64,000 nucleotides of DNA, taken from the NCBI RefSeq assembly GCF_002794255.1, contig NZ_PGGW01000011.1, positions 62,001-126,000 of the forward strand, written 5' to 3'. Shown one piece after another: positions 10,481 to 18,074 of the stretch. Position 1 is the first letter of the stretch. Each line of letters begins with the position of its first letter. The stretch comes from Streptomyces carminius. GTDB taxonomy: Bacteria > Actinomycetota > Actinomycetes > Streptomycetales > Streptomycetaceae. Made by a program: the position numbers and the translations under genes. The notes under the pieces were generated by a model. It was not told the origin of the DNA. It saw only the letters and a program-made list of their open reading frames with translations, and ran no database searches.

Positions 10481-10506
10481 GGTCCCTCCCGCCGATCCGA
10501 TAACCT
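10476..10506 (+). promoter_or_regulatory. Candidate promoter of the glycopolymer operon
   Basis: TGAACG (10476-10481), a 19-bp spacer and TAACCT (10501-10506), matching the TANNNT form of a vegetative -10. The -35 is weak and overlaps the PHO box. Confidence 0.4.
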
Positions 10507-10621
10507 CTGGCCACGTGCCGCCCGCCCGATCGGGTGAGGCCGCACGGTGACCGCTGCCCGGATGCCGCCCCTGTGGACCGCGCGCCGCGGACAGCACGGC
10601 TTCCGAGGAGTGAGTTCGTTC

Positions 10622-12493
10622 TTGTCGACCGCCATTCTCACCGGCCCGCCGGTCGCGGGGGCTCCCCTGGAGAGCGATCTGCGGTCGCTGGGCTTCGACG
10701 TACGGGTGGCGGCCGACGCCGCCGAGGTGGGCGAGGTGCTGGCCGCCGTCCCCGCCGGGGAGCGCGTCGCCCTCGTCGACCCCCGCTTCGTCGGCCATCT
10801 CCACAGCCTGCGGCTGGCCCTGACCGACCCGCGCTTCCCCGCCGCCGCCGTCCCCGGCGCCCTCACCGCCCAGCCCGCCGCCCGCGCCGCGCTGGCCCGG
10901 GCGGTGCCGGCCGCGGCCGGCGCGGTCAGCGGCGCCGCGGTGCCCGCCGGCCAGGGCGGTACGGACCCAGGGGGCGGCCCGGCCGCCTCCTCCGGCCTGC
11001 CCGACCGGGTGGCCGCCGCGCTGGCGGAGGACCCGGACGCACCGGCGGTGCACCGGCCCGAGCTGGGCGTGCTCGTCGCCGCCGTGCCCGCCGGCGAGGC
11101 GGCCCGTACCGAGGCGCTGCGCGCCGTGGCGGAGACCGACGAGGAGGACGTGCGGCTGCGCTCGGCAGTGAAGTCCCGGGACGGCTTCTTCACGACCTTC
11201 TTCATCAGCCCCTACTCCCGCCATCTGGCCCGCTGGTGCGCCCGGCGCGGCCTGACCCCCAACCAGGTGACCACCGCCTCGCTGCTGACCGCGCTGGTCG
11301 CGGCGGCCTGCGCGGCCACCGGCACCCGGGGCGGCTTCGTCGCCGCCGGGGTGCTGCTGATCGCCTCGTTCGTCCTGGACTGCGCCGACGGCCAGCTCGC
11401 CCGCTACTCCCTCCGCTACTCCACGCTCGGCGCCTGGCTGGACGCCACCTTCGACCGGGCCAAGGAGTACGCCTACTACGCGGGCCTGGCGCTCGGCGCG
11501 GCCCGCGGCGGCGATGACGTATGGGCGCTGGCGTTGGGCGCGATGGTGCTCCAGACCTGCCGGCACGTGGTGGACTTCGCCTTCAACGAGGCCAATCACT
11601 ACGAACACGAAGGGGAAGCGGCGGCCAACACCAGCCCCACCGCCGCGCTGTCCGGACGGCTGGACAGCGTCGGCTGGACGGTGTGGGTCCGCCGCATGAT
11701 CGTCCTGCCGATCGGTGAGCGCTGGGCGCTGATCGCGGTCCTCACCGCGCTCACCACCCCCCGCACCACCCTCACCGTGCTGCTGATCGGCTGCGCGTTC
11801 GCCGCCTGCTACACCACCGCCGGACGGGTGCTGCGCTCGCTCACCCGGAAGGCGGCGCGCACCGACCGCGCCGCGGCTGCGCTGGCCGACCTCGCCGACT
11901 CCGGCCCGCTCGCCGAGGCGGTGGCCGCCGCCTTCCGCGGGGTACGGCTGCCGCGCCCGGCCGCCCCGGCGCTCGCCCTGCTCGGCTCGGCCGCCCTGGT
12001 GGCCACCGCGCTGTGGACACCGTCCGGCTCCCCCTGGCCCCCGGCCGCCGCGCTCGGGTACGCCGTGCTGTCCGGCATCGCCGTCGCCCGGCCGCTGAAG
12101 GGCGCGCTGGACTGGCTGGTGCCGCCCTTCCTGCGGGCCGCGGAGTACACCACCGTCCTGGTGCTGGCCGCCCGCGCGGAGTCGCCCGCCGCCCTGCCTG
12201 TTGCGTTCGGGCTGGTGGCGGCGGTCGCCTACCATCACTACGACACGGTGTACCGCATCCGCGGAGGCACCGGCGCCCCTCCGCACTGGCTGGTGCGGGC
12301 GGCCGGCGGACACGAGGGGCGCGTGCTGCTGGTCACGGCCGCCGCCGCCCTGTGGCCGCAGGGCCGCGGTTTCCCGGCCGCACTCACAGTCCTGGCCGGC
12401 GCTCTGGCGCTCACGGTGCTGGCCGAGAGCATCCGCTTCTGGATGTCCTCACGGGCACCGGCAGTACACGACGAAACAGGAGAACCCACATGA
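10622..12493 (+). CDS. CDP-alcohol phosphatidyltransferase with nucleotidyltransferase-like N-terminus (DUF5941-type fusion)
   Basis: A large membrane protein of 623 residues. The N-terminal 170 residues are soluble and resemble a degenerate nucleotidyltransferase. The central part has the full CDP-alcohol phosphotransferase signature D-x2-DG-x2-AR-x8-G-x3-D-x3-D, at DCADGQLAR near residue 253 followed by GAWLDATFD. The C-terminal 300 residues hold several membrane helices and match what is called DUF5941 in Streptomyces. It would join a CDP-activated alcohol phosphate to an acceptor in the membrane. The TTG at 10622 is preferred (GAGGAG upstream, first residues STAILTGPPVAG); GTG 10547 or ATG 10562 would add 20-25 residues. 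It is first in a seven-gene operon, and its stop overlaps the next start. Confidence 0.8.
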   Translation: MSTAILTGPPVAGAPLESDLRSLGFDVRVAADAAEVGEVLAAVPAGERVALVDPRFVGHLHSLRLALTDPRFPAAAVPGALTAQPAARAALARAVPAAAGAVSGAAVPAGQGGTDPGGGPAASSGLPDRVAAALAEDPDAPAVHRPELGVLVAAVPAGEAARTEALRAVAETDEEDVRLRSAVKSRDGFFTTFFISPYSRHLARWCARRGLTPNQVTTASLLTALVAAACAATGTRGGFVAAGVLLIASFVLDCADGQLARYSLRYSTLGAWLDATFDRAKEYAYYAGLALGAARGGDDVWALALGAMVLQTCRHVVDFAFNEANHYEHEGEAAANTSPTAALSGRLDSVGWTVWVRRMIVLPIGERWALIAVLTALTTPRTTLTVLLIGCAFAACYTTAGRVLRSLTRKAARTDRAAAALADLADSGPLAEAVAAAFRGVRLPRPAAPALALLGSAALVATALWTPSGSPWPPAAALGYAVLSGIAVARPLKGALDWLVPPFLRAAEYTTVLVLAARAESPAALPVAFGLVAAVAYHHYDTVYRIRGGTGAPPHWLVRAAGGHEGRVLLVTAAAALWPQGRGFPAALTVLAGALALTVLAESIRFWMSSRAPAVHDETGEPT

Positions 12494-13239
12494 TCGGCCT
12501 CGTACTGGCAGCAGGCGCCGGGCGGCGTCTGCGCCCCTACACCGACACCCTGCCCAAGGCCCTGGTGCCGGTGGACCCCGCGGGTGAGGGCACCACGACC
12601 GTGCTCGACCTGACCCTGGCCAACTTCCGCGAGGTCGGGCTGACCGAGGCCGCCGTGGTCGTGGGATACCGCAAGGAGGCCGTGTACGAGCGGAAGGCCG
12701 CCCTGGAGCGCGCGTACGGCCTCACCCTCCACCTGGTGGAGAACGACAAGGCGGAGGAGTGGAACAACGCCTACTCCCTGTGGTGTGCCCGGGACGTGAT
12801 CCGGGAGGGCGTGATCCTGGCCAACGGCGACACCGTGCACCCGGTCTCGGTCGAGGAGACCCTGCTGGGGGCCCGCGGCCGGGGGCAGCGGATCATCCTC
12901 GCCCTGGACACCGTCAAGAAGCTCGCCGACGAGGAGATGAAGGTCGTCACCGAGCCCGGCCGGGGCGTGCGCAGGATCACCAAGCTGATGGATCCGGCCG
13001 AGGCCACCGGCGAGTACATCGGGGTGACCCTCATCGAGGGCGAGGCCGCCCACGACCTGGCCGACGCGCTGCGGGCCACCTACGAGCGCGACCCGCAGCT
13101 GTACTACGAGGACGGCTACCAGGAGCTGGTGGACCGCGGTCACACCGTCGACACCGCCCCGATCGGCGAGGTGAGCTGGGTCGAGATCGACAACCACGAC
13201 GACCTGGAGAAGGCCCGGGAGATCGTGTGCCGGTACTGA
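12490..13239 (+). CDS. NTP transferase family protein (TagD/LicC-like cytidylyl- or nucleotidyltransferase)
   Basis: A 249-residue nucleotidyltransferase. LVLAAGAGRRLRPYTDTLPK (residues 4-23) is the NTP-binding loop of the sugar/alcohol-phosphate nucleotidyltransferase fold; ILANGDTVHP (about 111) contains the metal-binding Asp. WNNAYSLWCARD near 92 resembles the phosphocholine cytidylyltransferase (LicC) subgroup more than glucose-1-phosphate enzymes. It probably makes the CDP-alcohol used by one of the two phosphotransferases encoded beside it. The start overlaps the upstream stop by ATGA, so translation is coupled. The exact substrate (glycerol, inositol or another polyol phosphate) is not readable. 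Confidence 0.85.
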   Translation: MIGLVLAAGAGRRLRPYTDTLPKALVPVDPAGEGTTTVLDLTLANFREVGLTEAAVVVGYRKEAVYERKAALERAYGLTLHLVENDKAEEWNNAYSLWCARDVIREGVILANGDTVHPVSVEETLLGARGRGQRIILALDTVKKLADEEMKVVTEPGRGVRRITKLMDPAEATGEYIGVTLIEGEAAHDLADALRATYERDPQLYYEDGYQELVDRGHTVDTAPIGEVSWVEIDNHDDLEKAREIVCRY

Positions 13240-14297
13240 CTCGCCTCATTCCCTCGCCGGCCGTCGTCGACATCCGTCCCGGTGCACTGGACGGCCTGGC
13301 GGATCTCCTGGCCGATCAGCGGATCTCCTCCGCCGGCAAGCTGGCCATCGCCATCAGCAGCGGCTCGGGAGTCGGCCTGCGCGAGCGGCTGCTCCCCATG
13401 CTGCCCGGCGCCGACTGGTACGAGGTCGGCGGCGGCACCCTCGATGACGCGATCAGGCTCGCGGACGCCATGAAGTCCGGCCATTACGACGCGGTCGTCG
13501 GCATGGGCGGCGGCAAGATCATCGACTGTGCCAAGTTCGCCGCCGCCCGCATCGGGCTGCCGACAGTGGCCGTGGCCACCAACCTCAGCCACGACGGCCT
13601 GTGCTCCCCGGTCGCCACTCTCGACAACGACGCCGGCCGCGGCTCGTACGGGGTACCGAACCCCATCGCGATCGTCATCGACCTCGACGTCATCCGCGAG
13701 GCCCCGATCCGCTTCGTCCGCTCCGGCATCGGGGACGTCATCTCCAACATCTCCGCCGTCGCCGACTGGGAGCTGTCCCACCGGGTGACCGGCGAACGGA
13801 TCGACGGCCTGGCCGCCGCCATGGCCCGCCAGTCCGGCGAGGCCGTGCTGCGCCACCCGGGCGGCTGCGGTGACGACGAGTTCCTCACCGTGCTGGCCGA
13901 GGGGCTGGTGCTGACCGGCATCTCCATGTCCGTGGCCGGCGACAGCCGTCCGGCCTCGGGCGCCTGCCACGAGATCAACCACGCCTTCGACCTGCTCCAC
14001 CCCCGGCGCGCCGCCGCCCATGGCGAGCAGTGCGGGCTCGGGGCCGCCTTCGCCATGCACCTGCGTGGGGCGGAGGAGCAGTCCGCCCTGATGACCGAGG
14101 CGCTGCGGCGGCACGGACTGCCCGTGCTGCCCGGCGAGATCGGCTTCAGCGACGAGGAGTTCGTGAAGGTGGTGGAGTACGCGCCGCAGACCCGGCCCGG
14201 GCGCTACACGATCATCGAGCACCTGGACCTGTCCACCGACCAGATCAGGGACGCGTACGCCGACTATGTCAAATCTGTCAAAGCCGTCTGTGGCTGA
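13227..14297 (+). CDS. Glycerol-1-phosphate dehydrogenase-like enzyme (iron-containing/AraM-EgsA family)
   Basis: A 356-residue member of the dehydroquinate synthase/glycerol-dehydrogenase fold. The NAD(P)-loop GMGGGKIIDCAK is near residue 92. The three metal ligands of the G1P dehydrogenase group are recognisable: the Asp in NLSHDGLCSP (about 122), the His in SGACHEINHAFD (about 246), and the His in AAHGEQCG (about 265). This set resembles AraM/EgsA more than glycerol dehydrogenase, so the likely reaction is DHAP to sn-glycerol-1-phosphate. It starts at GTG 13227 with GGGAG five bases before and overlaps the nucleotidyltransferase gene by 13 bp. Context suggests it supplies the polyol phosphate that is then activated and polymerised. 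A different keto-sugar phosphate substrate is the main alternative. Confidence 0.8.
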   Translation: MPVLTRLIPSPAVVDIRPGALDGLADLLADQRISSAGKLAIAISSGSGVGLRERLLPMLPGADWYEVGGGTLDDAIRLADAMKSGHYDAVVGMGGGKIIDCAKFAAARIGLPTVAVATNLSHDGLCSPVATLDNDAGRGSYGVPNPIAIVIDLDVIREAPIRFVRSGIGDVISNISAVADWELSHRVTGERIDGLAAAMARQSGEAVLRHPGGCGDDEFLTVLAEGLVLTGISMSVAGDSRPASGACHEINHAFDLLHPRRAAAHGEQCGLGAAFAMHLRGAEEQSALMTEALRRHGLPVLPGEIGFSDEEFVKVVEYAPQTRPGRYTIIEHLDLSTDQIRDAYADYVKSVKAVCG

Positions 14298-15057
14298 ACT
14301 CCGGCCGGTCGTCCATCCGGTGGGAGTGAAGGACCGGCGCAGTGGCGAGCACTGGGCCGGGCGCCTGTACATGCGGGAGATCTCGCTGCGCTGGACCCGG
14401 CACCTGGTGAACACCTCCATAACCCCCAACCAGCTCACCCATCTCATGGTGGTCGCCGGGCTGGCCGCCGGGGCCGTACTGCTGGTGCCGGGCCTGGCCG
14501 GGGCGCTGCTGGCCGCCCTCCTGATCCAGCTCTACCTGCTGCTGGACTGCGTGGACGGCGAGGTCGCCCGCTGGCGGAAGCAGACCTCCATCACCGGTGT
14601 CTACCTCGACCGGGTGGGCCACTACCTGGCCGAGGCCGCCCTGCTGGTCGGCTTCGGCGTCCGGGCCGCGGACGTGTTCCGCACCGAGGGCGCCACGAAC
14701 TGGATGTGGGCCTTCCTGGGGACGGTGGCGGCGCTGGGCGCCATCCTGATCAAGGCCGAGACCGACCTGGTGGACGTGGCCCGGGCCCGCAGCGGACTGC
14801 CCGCGGTCAAGGACGAGGCCGCGGTGCCCCGCTCCTCGGGGCTGGCGCTGGCCCGCCGGGCCGCGGCGGCGCTGAAGTTCCACCGGCTGGTCGGCGGCGT
14901 CGAGGCGTCCTTGTTCATCCTGCTGGTGGCGGTGGCCGACACGGCGCGCGGCGACCTGTTCTTCACCCGGCTCGGCGTCGCGGTACTGGCGGGCGTCGCG
15001 GTGCTGCAGACCCTGCTGCACCTGGTGTCCATCCTGGCGTCGAGCAGGCTGCGGTGA
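14266..15057 (+). CDS. CDP-alcohol phosphatidyltransferase family protein
   Basis: A 263-residue integral membrane enzyme with about six helices. The family signature DCVDGEVARW (about residue 94) is followed by TGVYLDRVGH. In the usual D-x2-DG-x2-AR-x8-G-x3-D-x3-D pattern the last Asp, usually regarded as the catalytic base, is His here. The preceding protein of the operon keeps the Asp. Either the enzyme uses His, or this copy has another role. The ATG at 14266 overlaps the dehydrogenase gene by 32 bp; a later GTG is possible. It should transfer a phospho-alcohol from a CDP donor to a lipid-linked acceptor. Confidence 0.85.
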   Translation: MSNLSKPSVAELRPVVHPVGVKDRRSGEHWAGRLYMREISLRWTRHLVNTSITPNQLTHLMVVAGLAAGAVLLVPGLAGALLAALLIQLYLLLDCVDGEVARWRKQTSITGVYLDRVGHYLAEAALLVGFGVRAADVFRTEGATNWMWAFLGTVAALGAILIKAETDLVDVARARSGLPAVKDEAAVPRSSGLALARRAAAALKFHRLVGGVEASLFILLVAVADTARGDLFFTRLGVAVLAGVAVLQTLLHLVSILASSRLR

Positions 15058-15076
15058 CCCGGCGGCCGGTGGGGGC

Positions 15077-16012
15077 GTGGGAACGGTGAGTGACGTGAGA
15101 GACCCCGAGGGGACCGGGAGCGCGCCCGGCGGCGGACACCTGACCGTGGGCGCGGTCGTCCTGACGATGGGCAACCGCCCCGAGGAGCTGCGTGCCCTGC
15201 TCGACTCGGTCGCCAAGCAGGACGGCGCCCCGGTACGGGTCGTGGTCGTCGGCAACGGCGCCCCGCTGCCCGAGCTGCCCGACGGGGTGCGGACGGTGGA
15301 GCTGCCGGAGAACCTCGGCATCCCCGGTGGCCGCAACGTCGGCATCGAGGCGTTCGGGCCGGGCGGCAGCGAGGTGGACGTCCTGCTCTTCCTCGACGAC
15401 GACGGGCTGCTGCCGAACAACGACACCGCCGAGCTGGTCCGGCAGGCGTTCGCCGCCGACCCCGGACTGGGCATCATCAGCTTCCGCATCGCCGACCCGG
15501 ACACCGGCGTCACCCAGCGCCGCCACGTACCGCGGCTGCGGGCCTCGGACCCGATGCGCTCCTCGCGCGTGACGACCTTCCTGGGCGGCGCCAACGCGGT
15601 GCGCACCAAGGTATTCCAGCAGGTCGGCGGACTGCCGGACGAGTTCTTCTACGCCCACGAGGAGACCGACCTGGCCTGGCGGGCGCTGGACGCGGGGTGG
15701 ATGATCGACTACCGCGCCGACCTGGTGCTCCACCACCCCACCACCCTCCCCAGCCGGCACGCGGTCTACCACCGGATGGTGGCCCGCAACCGCGTCTGGC
15801 TGGCGCGGCGGAACCTGCCGCTGCCGCTGATTCCGCTCTATCTGGGGATCTGGCTGCTGCTGACGCTGGCCCGGCGTCCCTCCCGTCCGGCGCTCCGCGC
15901 CTGGCTGGGCGGCTTCCGCGAGGGCTGGACCACCCCGTGCGGCCCCCGACGCCCCATGAAGTGGCGTACGGTGTGGCGCCTGACCCGGCTGGGTCGGCCG
16001 CCTGTCGTCTGA
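15077..16012 (+). CDS. GT2 family glycosyltransferase
   Basis: A GT-A fold transferase of up to 311 residues. VVLTMGNRPEELRALLDS (about residue 27) starts the nucleotide-binding half; LENLGIPGGRN-type and LLFLDDDGLL (about 110) give the DxD metal site; FFYAHEETDLAWRALDAGW (about 196) holds the ED acceptor motif. A hydrophobic segment (LIPLYLGIWLLLTLA, about 255-270) may anchor it to the membrane. It probably adds a sugar to the glycopolymer built by the operon. Start is uncertain: GTG 15077, 15086 and 15095 are all in frame. Confidence 0.88.
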   Translation: MGTVSDVRDPEGTGSAPGGGHLTVGAVVLTMGNRPEELRALLDSVAKQDGAPVRVVVVGNGAPLPELPDGVRTVELPENLGIPGGRNVGIEAFGPGGSEVDVLLFLDDDGLLPNNDTAELVRQAFAADPGLGIISFRIADPDTGVTQRRHVPRLRASDPMRSSRVTTFLGGANAVRTKVFQQVGGLPDEFFYAHEETDLAWRALDAGWMIDYRADLVLHHPTTLPSRHAVYHRMVARNRVWLARRNLPLPLIPLYLGIWLLLTLARRPSRPALRAWLGGFREGWTTPCGPRRPMKWRTVWRLTRLGRPPVV

Positions 16013-16099
16013 CAAGCTTTGTCTGAGAGCATCGGACCCGGTGACGGGTCCCCTGCTTGTCCCATCCCGGCTGTGCACTGTGAGGACGAAAGTTTCAAC

Positions 16100-17038
16100 G
16101 TGAGCGAGACAACGCACGACGGTGCGATCGCGACGAGCGGACCCCCGCGCCACCCCGACGACGGTCTTTCCCCGGCCGAACTCGCCGCCAAGTACGGCCT
16201 GTCGGCCAGCGGGGCGCGGCCCTCCCTGGTGCAGTACGTCCGGCAGCTCTGGGCGCGGCGGCACTTCATCCTCTCCTTCTCCCGGGCCAAGCTGCACGCC
16301 CAGTACGGCCAGGCAAGGCTCGGCCAGATCTGGCAGGTCCTCACCCCCCTGCTGAACGCGGCCGTCTACTACTTCATCTTCGGCGAGCTGCTCGGCGGGC
16401 GCGGCGGGATGGAGAACGAGGAGTACATCCCGTTCCTGGTGACCGGGGTGTTCATCTTCACGTTCACCCAGACCTCGGTGATGTCCGGGGTCCGCGCCAT
16501 ATCCGGGAACCTGGGCCTGGTGCGGGCCCTGCACTTCCCCCGGGCCTCGCTGCCGATCTCCTTCTCCCTGCAGCAGCTCCAGCAACTGCTGTACTCGATG
16601 ATCGTCCTGGTCGTCATCCTGGTGGCCCTGGGGCACTACCCCGGTCCGCTGTGGCTGCTGGTGGCCCCGGCCCTGGTGCTCCAGTTCCTGTTCAACACCG
16701 GACTGGCGATGATCATGGCCCGGCTGGGCAGCAGGACCCCGGACCTGGCCCAGCTGATGCCGTTCGTGCTGCGCACCTGGATGTACGCCTCCGGGGTGAT
16801 GTTCCCGCTGGGCTACATGCTGGAGCAGACGGACCTGCCGTCCTGGGTGGCCACCGTGCTGGAGGCCAACCCGGCGGCCGTCTACATGGAGCTGGTGCGC
16901 TACGCGCTGATCGACGGGCCGCACCACCAGAGCCTGCCCGGACACGTCTGGCTGCTGGGCGTCGGCTGGGCCCTGCTGATCGGAATCGGCGGGTTCGTTT
17001 ACTTCTGGAAGGCTGAGGAACGATATGGCCGTGGCTGA
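16100..17038 (+). CDS. ABC-2 type transporter permease (TagG-like polysaccharide/teichoic acid exporter)
   Basis: A 312-residue membrane protein with six predicted helices after an approximately 60-residue cytosolic N-terminus. KLHAQYGQARLGQIWQVLTP followed by a hydrophobic run is the entry block of polysaccharide/teichoic-acid ABC-2 exporters. It pairs with the ATPase overlapping its end by 14 bp. It would flip the lipid-linked glycopolymer across the membrane. GTG 16100 is preferred over the open-frame start at 16019 because the earlier part reads as intergenic sequence. Confidence 0.9.
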   Translation: MSETTHDGAIATSGPPRHPDDGLSPAELAAKYGLSASGARPSLVQYVRQLWARRHFILSFSRAKLHAQYGQARLGQIWQVLTPLLNAAVYYFIFGELLGGRGGMENEEYIPFLVTGVFIFTFTQTSVMSGVRAISGNLGLVRALHFPRASLPISFSLQQLQQLLYSMIVLVVILVALGHYPGPLWLLVAPALVLQFLFNTGLAMIMARLGSRTPDLAQLMPFVLRTWMYASGVMFPLGYMLEQTDLPSWVATVLEANPAAVYMELVRYALIDGPHHQSLPGHVWLLGVGWALLIGIGGFVYFWKAEERYGRG

Positions 17039-17855
17039 GAAGAGCGCTGCCGTCGAGTCCGGGCAGGACAGCGCCGGTGCGGCGGCCGCCGCCGAGCGGC
17101 GGCCGACCGTGATCGCCGACGACGTGCACGTCGTCTACCGCGTCTACGGGGGAGGCACCCGCGGCAGGGGCAGCGCCACCGCCGCCCTCAACCGGATCAT
17201 CCGGCGCAAGCCGAGCGGGCGGGTGCGCGAGGTGCACGCCGTGAAGGGTGTGAGCTTCACCGCCTACCGCGGCGAGGCCATCGGGCTGATCGGCTCCAAC
17301 GGCTCGGGCAAGTCGACGCTGCTGCGGACCATCGCGGGCCTGCTGCCCGTGGAGAGCGGCCGGGTCTACACCGACGGCCAGCCCTCCCTGCTGGGCGTCA
17401 ACGCCGCCCTGATGAACGACCTGACCGGGGAGCGCAACGTGATGCTGGGCGGACTGGCGATGGGCATGTCGCTGGCCCAGGTCCGCGAGCGCTACCAGGA
17501 CATCGTCGACTTCTCCGGGATCAACGAGAAGGGCGACTTCATCAGCCTGCCGATGCGCACCTACTCCTCGGGCATGGCGGCCCGGCTGCGGTTCTCCATC
17601 GCCGCCGCCAAGGACCACGACGTGCTGATGATCGACGAGGCGCTGGCCACGGGTGACGGGAAGTTCCGCAAGCGCTCCGAGGCGCGCATCCGGGAGCTGC
17701 GCAAGGAGGCCGGAACGGTCTTCCTGGTCAGTCACAGCAACAAGTCGATCCGGGACACCTGCAACCGGGTGCTGTGGCTGGAGCGCGGCGAGCTGCGCAT
17801 GGACGGCCCGACCGAAGAGGTGCTCAAGGCGTACGAGGAGTTCACCGGCAAGTAG
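17025..17855 (+). CDS. ABC transporter ATP-binding protein (TagH-like)
   Basis: A 276-residue ATPase of the polysaccharide-export class. Walker A GSNGSGKST (about residue 90), signature YSSGMAARL (about 184) and Walker B DVLMIDEAL (about 202) are intact, as is the switch His in VSHSNKS. The first 40 residues are an Ala/Glu-rich extension. It drives the permease encoded immediately upstream. It is the last gene of the operon and is followed by a strong terminator. Confidence 0.93.
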   Translation: MAVAEKSAAVESGQDSAGAAAAAERRPTVIADDVHVVYRVYGGGTRGRGSATAALNRIIRRKPSGRVREVHAVKGVSFTAYRGEAIGLIGSNGSGKSTLLRTIAGLLPVESGRVYTDGQPSLLGVNAALMNDLTGERNVMLGGLAMGMSLAQVRERYQDIVDFSGINEKGDFISLPMRTYSSGMAARLRFSIAAAKDHDVLMIDEALATGDGKFRKRSEARIRELRKEAGTVFLVSHSNKSIRDTCNRVLWLERGELRMDGPTEEVLKAYEEFTGK

Positions 17856-17921
17856 GGCGAGCGGGGCAGGCGGTACGCCGCTCCGGCTGCCCGCCTGCCA
17901 CGCATCCGGCTGTACGGCCGT

Positions 17922-17965
17922 ACGGCCCGGCCCCCGCACCCTCAAGGGTGCGGGGGCCGGGCCGT
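17922..17965 (+). terminator. Terminator of the glycopolymer operon
   Basis: A perfect inverted repeat of 21 bp (17922-17942 with 17945-17965) around CA, followed by CCTTT. It lies between convergent units, so it may serve the MMPL gene from the other side too. Confidence 0.85.
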
Positions 17966-18074
17966 CCTTTGGGGCGCCCAGGCCTCCCCGGCCGCCCTCC
18001 GGGCCCGGCCCGCGGCGGCTCCGGACCCCCGTACCGGGGACGCCACGGGTCTGTTCCCCGGAGGAGGCCCGGGG

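Noticed and set aside
14278..16945. Long minus-strand frames across the glycopolymer operon
   Set aside because: They lie opposite intact, motif-bearing genes and encode Arg/Gln/His-rich sequence without recognisable domains.
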